From Collimonas pratensis (lineage in GTDB: Bacteria; Pseudomonadota; Gammaproteobacteria; Burkholderiales; Burkholderiaceae_D), in contig NZ_CP013234.1 in the NCBI RefSeq assembly GCF_001584185.1, positions 4,712,001 to 4,776,000 on the forward strand: a DNA stretch of 64,000 nucleotides. The letters are read 5' to 3'. Below are positions 55,161-63,547 of this stretch, in pieces (positions within the stretch are counted from its first letter, which is position 1; every line of letters starts with the position of its first letter). The position numbers and the translations under genes were made by a program. The notes under the pieces are model-generated. The model was not told the origin of the DNA. It saw nothing but the letters and a program-made list of their open reading frames with translations, and did no database searches.

Positions 55161-55868
55161 ATGATTCAACCTATGAACGCAGACCCGTCAGAACTCAAAA
55201 AATTCAGCGACCTGGCGCACCGCTGGTGGGATCCGGAATCGGAATTCCGTCCCTTGCACGAAATCAATCCGCTGCGCCTGGAATGGATCAATTCGCGCGT
55301 CGCGCTGGCCGGCAAGAAGGTATTGGATATCGGCTGCGGCGGTGGCATCCTGGCCGAATCGATGGCGCGCAAAGGCGCCACCGTTACCGGCATCGACCTG
55401 TCGGATAAAGCATTGAAGGTAGCCGACCTGCACAGCCTGGAATCGGGCATCCAGGTCCGTTACGAAAAAATCGCCGCGGAAGACATGGCCAGCCGCGAGC
55501 CAGGGCAGTTCGATGTGGTGACCTGCATGGAAATGCTGGAGCACGTCCCCGATCCGGCATCCATCGTGCGCGCCTGCGCGACGCTGGTGAAGCCGGGCGG
55601 GCAGGTGTTTTTTTCGACCCTTAACCGCAATCCGAAAGCCTACCTGCAGGCAGTGCTGGCGGCAGAATATCTGCTGCGCATGCTGCCCAAGGGCACGCAC
55701 GACTACGCCAAGTTCATCACGCCTGCCGAACTGGCGCAGTTCGCCCGCAACGCCGGCCTCAACGTCGATGTCATGCGCGGCATGAGCTATAACCCGCTGA
55801 CGCTGATCTATTCGCTCAACCAGGATACCAGCGTCAACTATCTGATGGCCTGCACTAGTGGACTGTAA
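55161..55868 (+). CDS. ubiG: Ubiquinone biosynthesis O-methyltransferase UbiG, C-terminus altered
   Basis: SAM-dependent methyltransferase acting twice in ubiquinone synthesis. 235 residues. Motif [10 protein letters not shown] at 54-62; the substrate region [10 protein letters not shown] and [20 protein letters not shown] are present. It ends [12 protein letters not shown]: the final codons (TAGTGGACTGTAA) are the terminal inverted repeat of a palindromic element, so the stop codon is supplied by the insertion. Only the last few residues differ from what the family shows, so activity is probably kept. ATG 55173 (MNADPSEL) is an alternative start. Confidence 0.93.
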   Translation: MIQPMNADPSELKKFSDLAHRWWDPESEFRPLHEINPLRLEWINSRVALAGKKVLDIGCGGGILAESMARKGATVTGIDLSDKALKVADLHSLESGIQVRYEKIAAEDMASREPGQFDVVTCMEMLEHVPDPASIVRACATLVKPGGQVFFSTLNRNPKAYLQAVLAAEYLLRMLPKGTHDYAKFITPAELAQFARNAGLNVDVMRGMSYNPLTLIYSLNQDTSVNYLMACTSGL

Positions 55869-56017
55869 CAGCCGAATCGAGAGTGAAGGACGCGTATCCG
55901 ACGCGCAGGGCAAGGCGCACAGCGGAGCAATAGCGGGACTATTGCGAGCATGTGCAACGCCGCCATGCGCGTCGGATACGTGGCAGGCACTCTTAATTCG
56001 GCTGTTACAGTCCACTA
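55856..56017. mobile_element. MITE-like 162-bp palindromic element
   Basis: 22-bp perfect terminal inverted repeats (55856-55877 and 55996-56017, starting TAGTGGACTGTAACAG), a second 14-bp inverted pair (55893-55906 with 55967-55980), and an apical hairpin GCAATAG-CGGGA-CTATTGC at 55927-55945. The entire element can fold as one long hairpin. The 5-bp sequence TGCAC flanks it on both sides (55851-55855 and 56018-56022), as expected for a target-site duplication. It encodes no protein. It may also end transcription of ubiG. Confidence 0.85.
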
Positions 56018-56121
56018 TGCACGTTTGAAGCGGCGATGCTGCAGTCCGGCCGGACTGCAGCCGCTGTAAAACGCATGCGCTGCATGCCGTCTGCCATCTT
56101 CTCGCACTCTAGGAACCGATC

Positions 56122-56784
56122 ATGCCCCTGCCAATGCCGCGCGCCATCCTGTTTGACCTTGACGGCACCCTCGCCGACACCGCACCGGATCTGGCAGGAG
56201 CGCTCAACCGCCTGCGCAACGAGCGCGGCTTGAGCAGCACACCTTACGCCCAATTGCGTCCCCACACTTCAGCCGGCGCGCGCGGCATGATAGGCGCCGC
56301 CTTCGGCTTGAAGCCGGGCGATGCCGACTATGAAGAATTGCGCGTCGGCTTTTTGGCCCACTACGCGGCCGCGCTGGCGGTCGACAGCACGCTGTTCGAC
56401 GGCATCCCTGCCCTCCTGAAAGCATTGCGCCAGCGCCAGCTCGGCTGGGGTGTGGTGACCAACAAGGCGGCCGTATTCACCGATCCGCTGGTGGCCCAGA
56501 TCGGCCTGGCGGATGCCGATTGCGTCATTTCCGGCGACACCACCGCCCACTCGAAACCGCATCCGGAGCCACTGCTGGAAGCCGCGCGGCGCCTCAATCT
56601 GCAACCGCAGGAATGCTGGTATGTAGGCGACGACCTGCGCGATATCCAGGCTGGGCGCGCCGCCGGCATGGCTACCGTCGCCGCCGCCTGGGGTTATTGC
56701 GGCGACAGCGCCCCAGACAGCTGGGAAGCCGATGCCCTGATAGATACGCCGCTGCAATTGCTCACTCTTCTTCCACAGCAGTAA
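56122..56784 (+). CDS. gph: Phosphoglycolate phosphatase
   Basis: HAD-family hydrolase removing phosphate from 2-phosphoglycolate or related small phosphates. 220 residues; nucleophile motif FDLDGTLADTAPDL with D12 and D14; VVTNKAAVF; HSKPHPEPLL; VGDDLRDI. Order ubiG-gph is common in betaproteobacteria, but here the palindromic element separates them. Confidence 0.92.
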   Translation: MPLPMPRAILFDLDGTLADTAPDLAGALNRLRNERGLSSTPYAQLRPHTSAGARGMIGAAFGLKPGDADYEELRVGFLAHYAAALAVDSTLFDGIPALLKALRQRQLGWGVVTNKAAVFTDPLVAQIGLADADCVISGDTTAHSKPHPEPLLEAARRLNLQPQECWYVGDDLRDIQAGRAAGMATVAAAWGYCGDSAPDSWEADALIDTPLQLLTLLPQQ

Positions 56785-56944
56785 CTTTTCTGCGAAATCC
56801 CGGTCATATGCCTGTCCAGGCAGATGAATGACGTCAGATTGATTACTTGGCGACTTGCCATACACAGTTTCAAAGACTTTAATAAAATAACGGGCAAGAC
56901 TGTCTGGCGTATATTGTGGACATGCTTGCCCATAAGGAATAAAA

Positions 56945-59900
56945 ATGGCAAAACTCCCTCGTCCCTCCTGGCTCCCACGCGCCATCCGCTGGACCGGCAT
57001 TACCGTCGCCGTCCTGCTGGTGCTGGCGCTGATCAGCTGGCTGGCGGTGCCGCCGGTCGCCAAGCATCTGGTTGAACAGCAGGTCGAAGCGCAGATCGGA
57101 CGCAAGGCCAGCGTCGGCAAGATTGCCTTCAATCCGCTCAACCTCACGCTGACGGCCTCCGACTTCACGCTGTACGAACCCGATAAAACCACCCCCGCTT
57201 TTTCCGCCAGCACGCTGCTGGTGAACGCCTCCTTCGCTTCGCTGTTCCGCCTGGCGCCGGTACTGGATGAAGCCCAGTTGATCAATCCGAAGCTGCATAT
57301 CGTGCGCACCAGCGCCGACGGCATCGGCCGCTACAATTTTTCAGATGTAATCGACCGCATCCTGGCCATGCCCAAGAACGACAAGCCGGCCCAGTTTTCC
57401 GTCTCGAATATCCAGCTGCAAAACGGCGCCATCAAGTTTGACGACAAAGTCACCGGCAAGCTGGTCGACATCGAAGCGCTGAACATTGGCCTGCCTTACA
57501 TCTCCAATTTCGCCAGCAAGGTGGACACCTTCGTCCAGCCGCACATATCGGCCAAGATCAACGGTACGCCCTTCGATCTCAAGGGACGCAGCAAGCCGTT
57601 TGCCGGCAGCCTGGAAACTTCGCTGGCGATCGATATCGATCAGCTGGATGTGGCCAGTTACGTCGCCTTTTCCCCGGTCGCCCTGCCGCTGGCGATCCAG
57701 AGCGCCAAGCTCTCTACCAAGCTTGATCTGACCTTCATCCGCAACAAGGACAAACCCGAGGTCGTGCTTTCCGGCGGCGTGCAGCTGGCCGACCTGGCGC
57801 TGGCCGACAAGAACGCCGCGCCGCTGCTGAAAGCGCAATCCGTCAGCGCTCAGATCGGTAAGCTGAATGTCCTCACCGGCGCTGCCGCGCTGGACCAGAT
57901 CGAGATCCTGAAACCGGAAGTCTGGGTCAACCTGAACGCCAACGGCAGTCTCAACTGGGCCGCCCTGAGCACACCAGCCGCCAAGCAGGAAATCGTCAAG
58001 GATGCGCCGAAGAAGCCGGCGACAGCACAGGCGCCGATGACCCTGGCCAAACTCAGCATCCGCGACGGCATCGTGAACTGGAAGGACGCGGCCAACGCCT
58101 CGCCGGCACTGGACCTGCAAGTCAAGAACGTGACCCTGGACGCCAGCAGGCTGTCGACGGCGCCTAACGCCAAACCGGCCACCGTCACGCTCTCGACCGG
58201 CACCGACACCGACCAGCACATCCAGTTCATCGGCCAGATCACGCCGGCCAAGGCGATGGTTGCCGGCAAGGCCAGTATCAAAGCCTTGTCGCTGGCGCCC
58301 TACCAGCCCTATGTCAACCGTTCGCTGGCGGCGGTCGTGTCCGGCCAGCTGTCGCTGGAAACCCTGCTGGCAATTGAGGATGGCCGCATCCAGCTGCATC
58401 AGCTCGGCATCGATGTGGGCGACCTCAAGGTCGCCGCCAAAAGCAGCGCCGGCGGCAGCCTCGCCGCCAAGAAAATCAGCCTGGAAAACGCCAGCCTGGA
58501 TACCCAGGCGCACACTTTCAACGCCGCCGCATTGCGCCTGGCCGGCATCCAGGGCGACGTCCGCCGCGACGCCCAAGGCAAGCTCAACCTGCAGCAATTC
58601 ATCGACCCCGCCGGCGCCGCCGGCAAGAGTGCGCCAACTGCGCCGGCCAAGCCAAGCGGACCGGAGTGGGTCGCCAACCTGAGCCAGTTCGCGCTGACCG
58701 ACAGCAGCGTGAGCTACCTCGACAATGCCGTGAAGCCTGCGGTCAAGCTGCGCGCCGACGACCTCAACCTGAGCGCGGAGAATATCTCCAGCAAGCTCGA
58801 TAAACCGATCAAAGTCGCGCTGCGCACCCAGATCAACAAGAGCGGCAAACTGGCGGTCGACGGCAGCGTCGCCGCCCAGATGAAATCGGTGGCGCTCGAC
58901 ATCGATGCGCAAAACCTGCCGGTGCCGGCCCTGCAGCCTTACTTCACCGACTTCCTCAACGTCACGCTGAGCTCGGGCCTGGCCAGCACCAAGGGCAAGC
59001 TGTCGCTGGCGCTGCCTAGCGGCCGTCAGCAAATGGTGACCGGCTACAACGGCAACCTGCGCCTGGCCAATTTCCGTGTGCTGGACAAGGAGACTTCCGC
59101 CGATTTTCTCAAGTGGAAAATGCTCGACGTCAACGGCATCAACGCCAATATCGGCGGCCCGCGCCAGAACGTCACGCTGGCCAAGATCGCCCTCAGCGAT
59201 TTCTATGCGCGCATCATCTTGTCTGATACCGCCAAGCTGAACCTGCAAGACATCGTGGTCTCGAAAAACGCGCCGCCCGGCGCGCCAGCGCCGTCCCTGA
59301 CTTCTGCCGAAGCTGGTGAAGGCATGGGCCAGGGCACGCCCAAAGTCACCCAGCCGACGGCTACCGGCACCGTCACTGTCGCTCCTATCGTTGTCGCACC
59401 GCCGAAAGAGAATGCGCCGGTGATCAAGATCGGCCAGGTAGTCATCAAGGGCGGCAACATCAACTACACCGACAACTTCGTCAAGCCGAACTACACCGCC
59501 AACATGACCGGCATGAACGGCACCGTCGGCGCGATCGCTTCCGACAAGCCGGCGCCGGCGCCGATCGACCTCAACGGCAAGATCGACAACGATGCTCCGG
59601 TGGCCATTTCCGGTTCGCTCAATCCGCTGTTCAAGCCGATGTTCCTCGACATCAAGGCCAGCGCCAACGGCGTTGAGCTGCCGCGCCTGACGCCGTATGC
59701 CGCCAAGTACGCCGGCTACGCCATCGAGAAGGGCAAGCTGTCGATGGACGTCAGCTACCACATCGAAAACGACAAGCTGGTGGCCGACAACAATGTGCGC
59801 ATTGACCAGCTCACCTTCGGCGACAAGATCGACAGCCCGACCGCCACCAAGCTGCCGGTGCTGCTGGCCGTGGCCCTGCTGAAAGACCGCAACGGCCAGA

Positions 59901-60613
59901 TCAACATCAACCTGCCGATTTCCGGCACCCTGTCGGACCCGCAGTTTTCGATAGGCGGCATCATCGTCCGTATCTTCATCAACCTCATCGTCAAGGCCGT
60001 GACTTCGCCGTTTGCACTAATCAGCTCCGCCTTCGGCGGCAGCGGCGGCGATGAACTCGGCTATGCCGAGTTTGCGCCCGGCTCAGCCACCCTCAGCGCC
60101 GCGACTCAGGGCAAGCTGGACACCATCGCCAAGGCGCTCAACGACCGTCCGGCCCTGAAGCTGGACCTGATCGGCCGCGTCGATCCGAAAACCGACACCG
60201 ACGGCGTGCGCCAGCAAGTCCTGAATCGCCAGCTGAAACAGCTGAAGCAAAAGGATTCGGTCGACCAGAGCGAAGATACGCAATCGGACGACGTCACCCT
60301 GACCGATGCCGACAAGGATAAGTACATGGGCAAGGTGTACAGCGCCGGCAAGTTCGACAAGCCGCGCAACGCCATCGGCTTCGCCAAATCGCTGCCAACC
60401 GCGGAAATGGAAAAGTTGATTGTTGCCAACACCCCGGTGACCCAGGACGCCCTCAGCGCCCTCGCCACCCGCCGAGCCGAAGCAGTGCGCAAATACCTGG
60501 AAACCAAGGGCAAGATCCCGCTGGAGCGGATTTTCCTGATCGCACCGAAACTGACTGCCGACGGCATCAAGGACAAGGGCGCGCCGAACCGTGTCGATTT
60601 CGCTCTGAAATAG
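56945..60613 (+). CDS. DUF748 (AsmA-like) envelope protein, 1222 aa
   Basis: A large protein with one N-terminal transmembrane helix (ITVAVLLVLALISWLAVPPV, about 19-38) and a long periplasmic part that belongs to DUF748, related to AsmA-like proteins that span the periplasm. Sequence elements: ANFRVLDKETSADFLKWKM, and LPISGTLSDPQFSIGGIIVR near the C-terminal third. The last 200 residues include an OmpA-like segment (FAPGSATLSAATQGKLDTIA; ALATRRAEAVRKYLETKG). AsmA-like proteins are thought to move phospholipids; for DUF748 this is inference. Start ATG 56945 follows AGGAATAAAA. It precedes ssrA. Confidence 0.88.
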   Translation: MAKLPRPSWLPRAIRWTGITVAVLLVLALISWLAVPPVAKHLVEQQVEAQIGRKASVGKIAFNPLNLTLTASDFTLYEPDKTTPAFSASTLLVNASFASLFRLAPVLDEAQLINPKLHIVRTSADGIGRYNFSDVIDRILAMPKNDKPAQFSVSNIQLQNGAIKFDDKVTGKLVDIEALNIGLPYISNFASKVDTFVQPHISAKINGTPFDLKGRSKPFAGSLETSLAIDIDQLDVASYVAFSPVALPLAIQSAKLSTKLDLTFIRNKDKPEVVLSGGVQLADLALADKNAAPLLKAQSVSAQIGKLNVLTGAAALDQIEILKPEVWVNLNANGSLNWAALSTPAAKQEIVKDAPKKPATAQAPMTLAKLSIRDGIVNWKDAANASPALDLQVKNVTLDASRLSTAPNAKPATVTLSTGTDTDQHIQFIGQITPAKAMVAGKASIKALSLAPYQPYVNRSLAAVVSGQLSLETLLAIEDGRIQLHQLGIDVGDLKVAAKSSAGGSLAAKKISLENASLDTQAHTFNAAALRLAGIQGDVRRDAQGKLNLQQFIDPAGAAGKSAPTAPAKPSGPEWVANLSQFALTDSSVSYLDNAVKPAVKLRADDLNLSAENISSKLDKPIKVALRTQINKSGKLAVDGSVAAQMKSVALDIDAQNLPVPALQPYFTDFLNVTLSSGLASTKGKLSLALPSGRQQMVTGYNGNLRLANFRVLDKETSADFLKWKMLDVNGINANIGGPRQNVTLAKIALSDFYARIILSDTAKLNLQDIVVSKNAPPGAPAPSLTSAEAGEGMGQGTPKVTQPTATGTVTVAPIVVAPPKENAPVIKIGQVVIKGGNINYTDNFVKPNYTANMTGMNGTVGAIASDKPAPAPIDLNGKIDNDAPVAISGSLNPLFKPMFLDIKASANGVELPRLTPYAAKYAGYAIEKGKLSMDVSYHIENDKLVADNNVRIDQLTFGDKIDSPTATKLPVLLAVALLKDRNGQININLPISGTLSDPQFSIGGIIVRIFINLIVKAVTSPFALISSAFGGSGGDELGYAEFAPGSATLSAATQGKLDTIAKALNDRPALKLDLIGRVDPKTDTDGVRQQVLNRQLKQLKQKDSVDQSEDTQSDDVTLTDADKDKYMGKVYSAGKFDKPRNAIGFAKSLPTAEMEKLIVANTPVTQDALSALATRRAEAVRKYLETKGKIPLERIFLIAPKLTADGIKDKGAPNRVDFALK

Positions 60614-60648
60614 GGTCGTGCCAGGCGAGTTTCAATCCTGGCAAGGCA

Positions 60649-60678
60649 CTGACAGGAAACCCTCAAGTGCGCTACAAT
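60649..60678 (+). promoter_or_regulatory. Sigma-70 promoter of ssrA
   Basis: -35 CTGACA (60649-60654), 18-bp spacer, -10 TACAAT (60673-60678). The mature tmRNA starts 12 bp after the -10. Confidence 0.7.
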
Positions 60679-60689
60679 AGAGGCTGCTT

Positions 60690-61052
60690 GGGGGCGACCT
60701 GGTTTCGACGTGGGTTACAAAGCAGCGCAGGGCATACCGAGGACCGACTACCTCGTAAATACAATCGGAATAGATCTAACTGCAAACGATAACTCGTACG
60801 CACTAGCCGCTTAATAACCGGTTAGCTCTACACCATCTCGTCCCTGGGGTGGGCTGGTAAAACAGCAGTAGAGTCATTTACAGGGAATCGCTGTTAGCCG
60901 GGTTACTTGGCTGACCGTTAAATTTAGGTGACTCGCCTGAACGAAGCGTGTGCGTCCGCGTCGGCTGGGTTAAATCAAATGACAGCACTAAGTATGTAGA
61001 ACTGTCTGTAGAGGACTTGCGGACGCGGGTTCGATTCCCGCCGCCTCCACCA
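60690..61052 (+). ncRNA. ssrA: Transfer-messenger RNA
   Basis: Rescues stalled ribosomes together with SmpB. The 5' end GGGGGCGACCTGGTTTCGAC pairs with the 3' end CGCCTCC-A-CCA to form the acceptor stem; GGTTCGATTCCCG is the T arm. The tag frame GCA AAC GAT AAC TCG TAC GCA CTA GCC GCT TAA (60782-60814) encodes ANDNSYALAA. Length 363 nt. Single-piece, not permuted. Confidence 0.97.
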
Positions 61053-61160
61053 CCAATACAAAAGGTCACCCGAAGGGTGGCCTTTTTTATTGGTGTTCGA
61101 TATGACAGGATCGATCCCGCGGCCGGCACGGACGCGGGGCGAAGACAGGGTTTCGGCAAG
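61034..61160 (+). repeat. ssrA 3' end and flank, reference copy of a repeated segment
   Basis: The sequence from the ssrA T arm through the terminator and further (61034-61160) recurs in part at 61211-61279 (first half) and at 63251-63346 (second half). Such copies arise when elements integrate at the ssrA 3' end. Confidence 0.7.
61061..61090 (+). terminator. Intrinsic terminator of ssrA
   Basis: AAGGTCACCC, loop GAA, GGGTGGCCTT (one G-U pair), then TTTTTT. It begins 8 nt after the CCA end. Confidence 0.85.
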
Positions 61161-61205
61161 CATGCTTGCCGCTGTCTGAACGGTTTTCGCCTGCAGGCGA
61201 AAACC
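61155..61205. repeat. Two perfect palindromes downstream of ssrA
   Basis: GGCAAGCATGCTTGCC at 61155-61170 (16 bp) and a 24-bp palindrome at 61182-61205 (GGTTTTCGCC-TGCA-...). They separate the ssrA flank from its first partial copy. Confidence 0.75.
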
Positions 61206-61210
61206 CGGGA

Positions 61211-61279
61211 GATTCCCGCCGCCCCCAATACAAAAGGTCGCCCGAAGGGTGGCCTTTTGTATTGGTGTTCGATATGACA
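61211..61279. repeat. Partial copy of the ssrA 3' end and terminator
   Basis: Repeats GATTCCCGCCGCC and then CCAATACAAAAGGTCRCCCG through TATTGGTGTTCGATATGACA, with the CCA end of ssrA deleted. A longer stem than the original (CAATACAAAAGG with its complement, 61226-61263) could serve as terminator for the lysR gene that ends at 61286. Confidence 0.75.
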
Positions 61280-61285
61280 ACGGCT

Positions 61286-62194
61286 TCACCGCTGAACAGG
61301 AAACACCTTGATAAAATCAATAAACGCCCGCAAAGGCGCCGGCACCAAGCGCCGTCCGGGATAATAAAGAAACGGCCCCGAAAAGCGCAGCCACCATGGC
61401 TCCAGCACGGCTTCCAGTGCGCCGCTATCAAGATGGGGGCGCAGCCAGTCCTCGAAGAGATAAAGAATGCCGCTGCCCGCGATTGCCGCTTCAACGGCGA
61501 GATCCGCGCCGCCACCCGCCTGTACGATCAGCGGCCCGGTCGGATCAACTCGCAATATCTCGCCGTCCCGCTCAAACTCCCATGGCGGCATCGACCCGCT
61601 GGGAAAGCGGCCGCGCAGACAGGCATGGCCGAGCAGTTCGCGCGGATGTTGTGGTCGGCCATGCTGATCAAGGTAGGCGCGGGAAGCGACAGCGGCAAAG
61701 CGCTGCACGCGCGGCCCGATCGGCACCGCGATCATGTCCTGCTCCAGCCTCCCGTCGTAGCGGATGCCGGCGTCGCAACCAGCCGCGATGACGTCGACAA
61801 AACTTTCCTCGGTGAGGACCTCCATCTGTATGTCGGGATAGGCGGCGAGAAACGGCGGTACGATGCTGCCCAGCACCAGCCGCGCCGCACTGACCGGCAC
61901 GTTGAGGCGCAAGGTGCCGGCCGGCCTGTCGCGGAAACCGTTCACCACATCGAGTGCGGACTCCATCTCGCTGAAAGCCGGGCTGAGCCGCGCCAGCAAG
62001 CCCTCACCCGCTTCCGTCGGCACGACGCTGCGCGTGGTGCGATTGAACAGCCGCACACCAAGCTGCGTCTCCAGGCGGCGTACCGCCTCGCTGAGCGCGG
62101 ATGCGCTACTGCCGCTTGCGCGCGCGCCGTCGCGAAAGCCTTTGGCGCGCGCCACCACCACAAAGGCGTTGAGATCTCCCAGATCGACCTTCAT
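61286..62194 (-). CDS. LysR-family transcriptional regulator
   Basis: A 302-residue LysR regulator. Winged helix-turn-helix at residues 1-60 (DLNAFVVVARAKGFRDGARA, SSASALSEAVRRLETQLGVR, LFNRTTRSVVPTEAG), then a substrate-binding domain. Start ATG 62192-62194 fits the family; the long frame upstream runs into the divergent gene. Being divergent from an aldo/keto reductase gene with 111 bp between starts, it probably controls that gene; the effector is unknown. Confidence 0.92.
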   Translation of the reverse strand: MKVDLGDLNAFVVVARAKGFRDGARASGSSASALSEAVRRLETQLGVRLFNRTTRSVVPTEAGEGLLARLSPAFSEMESALDVVNGFRDRPAGTLRLNVPVSAARLVLGSIVPPFLAAYPDIQMEVLTEESFVDVIAAGCDAGIRYDGRLEQDMIAVPIGPRVQRFAAVASRAYLDQHGRPQHPRELLGHACLRGRFPSGSMPPWEFERDGEILRVDPTGPLIVQAGGGADLAVEAAIAGSGILYLFEDWLRPHLDSGALEAVLEPWWLRFSGPFLYYPGRRLVPAPLRAFIDFIKVFPVQR

Positions 62195-62305
62195 TTGTCC
62201 GCACCTCCACTGTTCGCTAATCCGCACAACCCGTACTGATTGTACCCAGTTATCGCGACAGCGGGAAAAGCCTACCATGGGTCGTCTTTCACATACAGGA
62301 GCACA

Positions 62306-63187
62306 ATGATGTCTAATACCGAACCATCCACCAGCTTTGCACTTGGCGGCCGCACCGTGAAGCGGCTTGGCTATGGCGCCATGCAGCTTGCCGGACCTGG
62401 CGTCTTCGGTCCTCCCAAGGATAGGGGCGCGGCATTGGCCGTGCTGCGCGAAGCCGTCGCGCGCGGAGTGAATCACATCGACACCAGCGATTTCTACGGC
62501 CCTCACATCACCAACCAGTTGATCCGCGAGGCGCTGCATCCTTATCGCGACGATCTTGTCATCGTCACCAAGATCAGCGCCCGGCGCGGCGACGACGGCT
62601 CATGGATTCCAGCCATGTCGCGCGAAGAACTGATCCAGGCGGTCCACGACAATCTGCGCAATCTTGGGCTGGATGTGCTTGATGTAGTTAACTTGCGCAG
62701 CATGTTCGGCATCCACGGACCTGCCGAAGGGTCGATCGAAGAACCGCTCACGGTGCTGGCCGAGCTGCAGCGCCAGGGTCTGGTGCGCCACATCGGGTTG
62801 AGCAATGTGACTCCGGCGCAGATTGCGGAAGGACGCCGTCTCTGCAAGATCGTCTGTGTGCAAAATCATTACAACATAGCGCATCGGGAAGACGACGCCC
62901 TGATTAACGAACTTGCACGCGACGGTATTGCATACGTGCCTTACTTCCCGCTCGGCGGCTTCACCCCGCTGCAATCGTCTACCTTGTCGGATGTGGCTGC
63001 GCGTCTCGGCGCCACACCCATGCAGGTCGCGCTTGCCTGGCTACTTCGTCGCGCGCCCAACATCCTTCTGATCCCTGGCACCTCGTCTATCGCCCACCTG
63101 CAGGAGAATCTGGCGGCAGGCAAATTGGCGCTGCCGGACGACGCGATAACAGCACTAGATCAAGTGGCGAACATCAGCGCCGCTTGA
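62306..63187 (+). CDS. pdxI: Aldo/keto reductase, YdbC/PdxI type (pyridoxal reductase)
   Basis: NADPH-dependent reductase very like E. coli YdbC (PdxI), which reduces pyridoxal to pyridoxine. 293 residues. LGYGAMQLAGPGVFGPPKDR, HIDTSDFYGPHITNQ (Asp and Tyr of the active site), VTKIS (Lys), DVLDVVNLRSM (Asn where many AKRs have His, as in YdbC), and GLSNVTPAQIAEGR are the landmarks. AGGAG at 62297-62301 serves ATG 62306 or ATG 62309. Assignment to pyridoxal reduction is by similarity. Confidence 0.88.
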   Translation: MMSNTEPSTSFALGGRTVKRLGYGAMQLAGPGVFGPPKDRGAALAVLREAVARGVNHIDTSDFYGPHITNQLIREALHPYRDDLVIVTKISARRGDDGSWIPAMSREELIQAVHDNLRNLGLDVLDVVNLRSMFGIHGPAEGSIEEPLTVLAELQRQGLVRHIGLSNVTPAQIAEGRRLCKIVCVQNHYNIAHREDDALINELARDGIAYVPYFPLGGFTPLQSSTLSDVAARLGATPMQVALAWLLRRAPNILLIPGTSSIAHLQENLAAGKLALPDDAITALDQVANISAA

Positions 63188-63547
63188 CGATATACTACAA
63201 ATGCCCGCCGGGTAACAAGGCAGAGGTGTTCTGCTCACCTCTGCCGCTACGAAAGGTCGCCCGCGGCTTGGCTTTTTATTGTGCTTCGACATGGCAGATG
63301 CCGAATCCGCATCCGGTGCGGACGCGGGCGAAGACAGGGTTTCTGCACCAATCCAAAGCGTTTGCCAAAGTCCGCTCACGCCCAAAGTGGGCGGCACGCA
63401 ACAGCTATCATTCCTCCTCGATTATTCCGTATACAAACTTTCCCCCCAGACATAGAATCCGGTGCTGCTGGGCATTGCAGCAATGTCTCTGCCATTGTCA
63501 TCGTGGATAGACATGCACTACATTCAATTCATTCTGGGAGTCTTCTT
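63188..63547. other. Gap after pdxI containing a degenerate copy of the ssrA flank
   Basis: 360 bp without a real gene. 63251-63346 resembles 61061-61155 (GAAAGGTCGCCCG ... CGGACGCGGGCGAAGACAGG). The rest contains nothing I recognise except GGGAG before the next gene. Confidence 0.6.
63251..63346. repeat. Degenerate third copy of the ssrA downstream flank
   Basis: Aligned by eye with 61061-61155: AAAGGTC.CCCG, CTTTTTATTG, TTCGA.ATG.CAG, and CGGACGCGGGCGAAGACAGG followed by GTTTC. The terminator stem itself is disrupted. Confidence 0.6.

Noticed and set aside
57341..59761. An 806-codon frame antisense to the DUF748 gene
   Set aside because: GC-rich codon bias leaves the opposite frame open; composition is rich in Arg, Gln, Val and Asp without any family motif.
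61000..61052. A tRNA gene suggested by GGTTCGATTCCCG and a CCA end
   Set aside because: It is the 3' half of the tmRNA acceptor and T arm; no anticodon arm is present.
63184..63510. A 108-codon plus-strand frame after pdxI
   Set aside because: Runs through the degenerate ssrA-flank repeat, has no ribosome-binding site and no recognisable motif.
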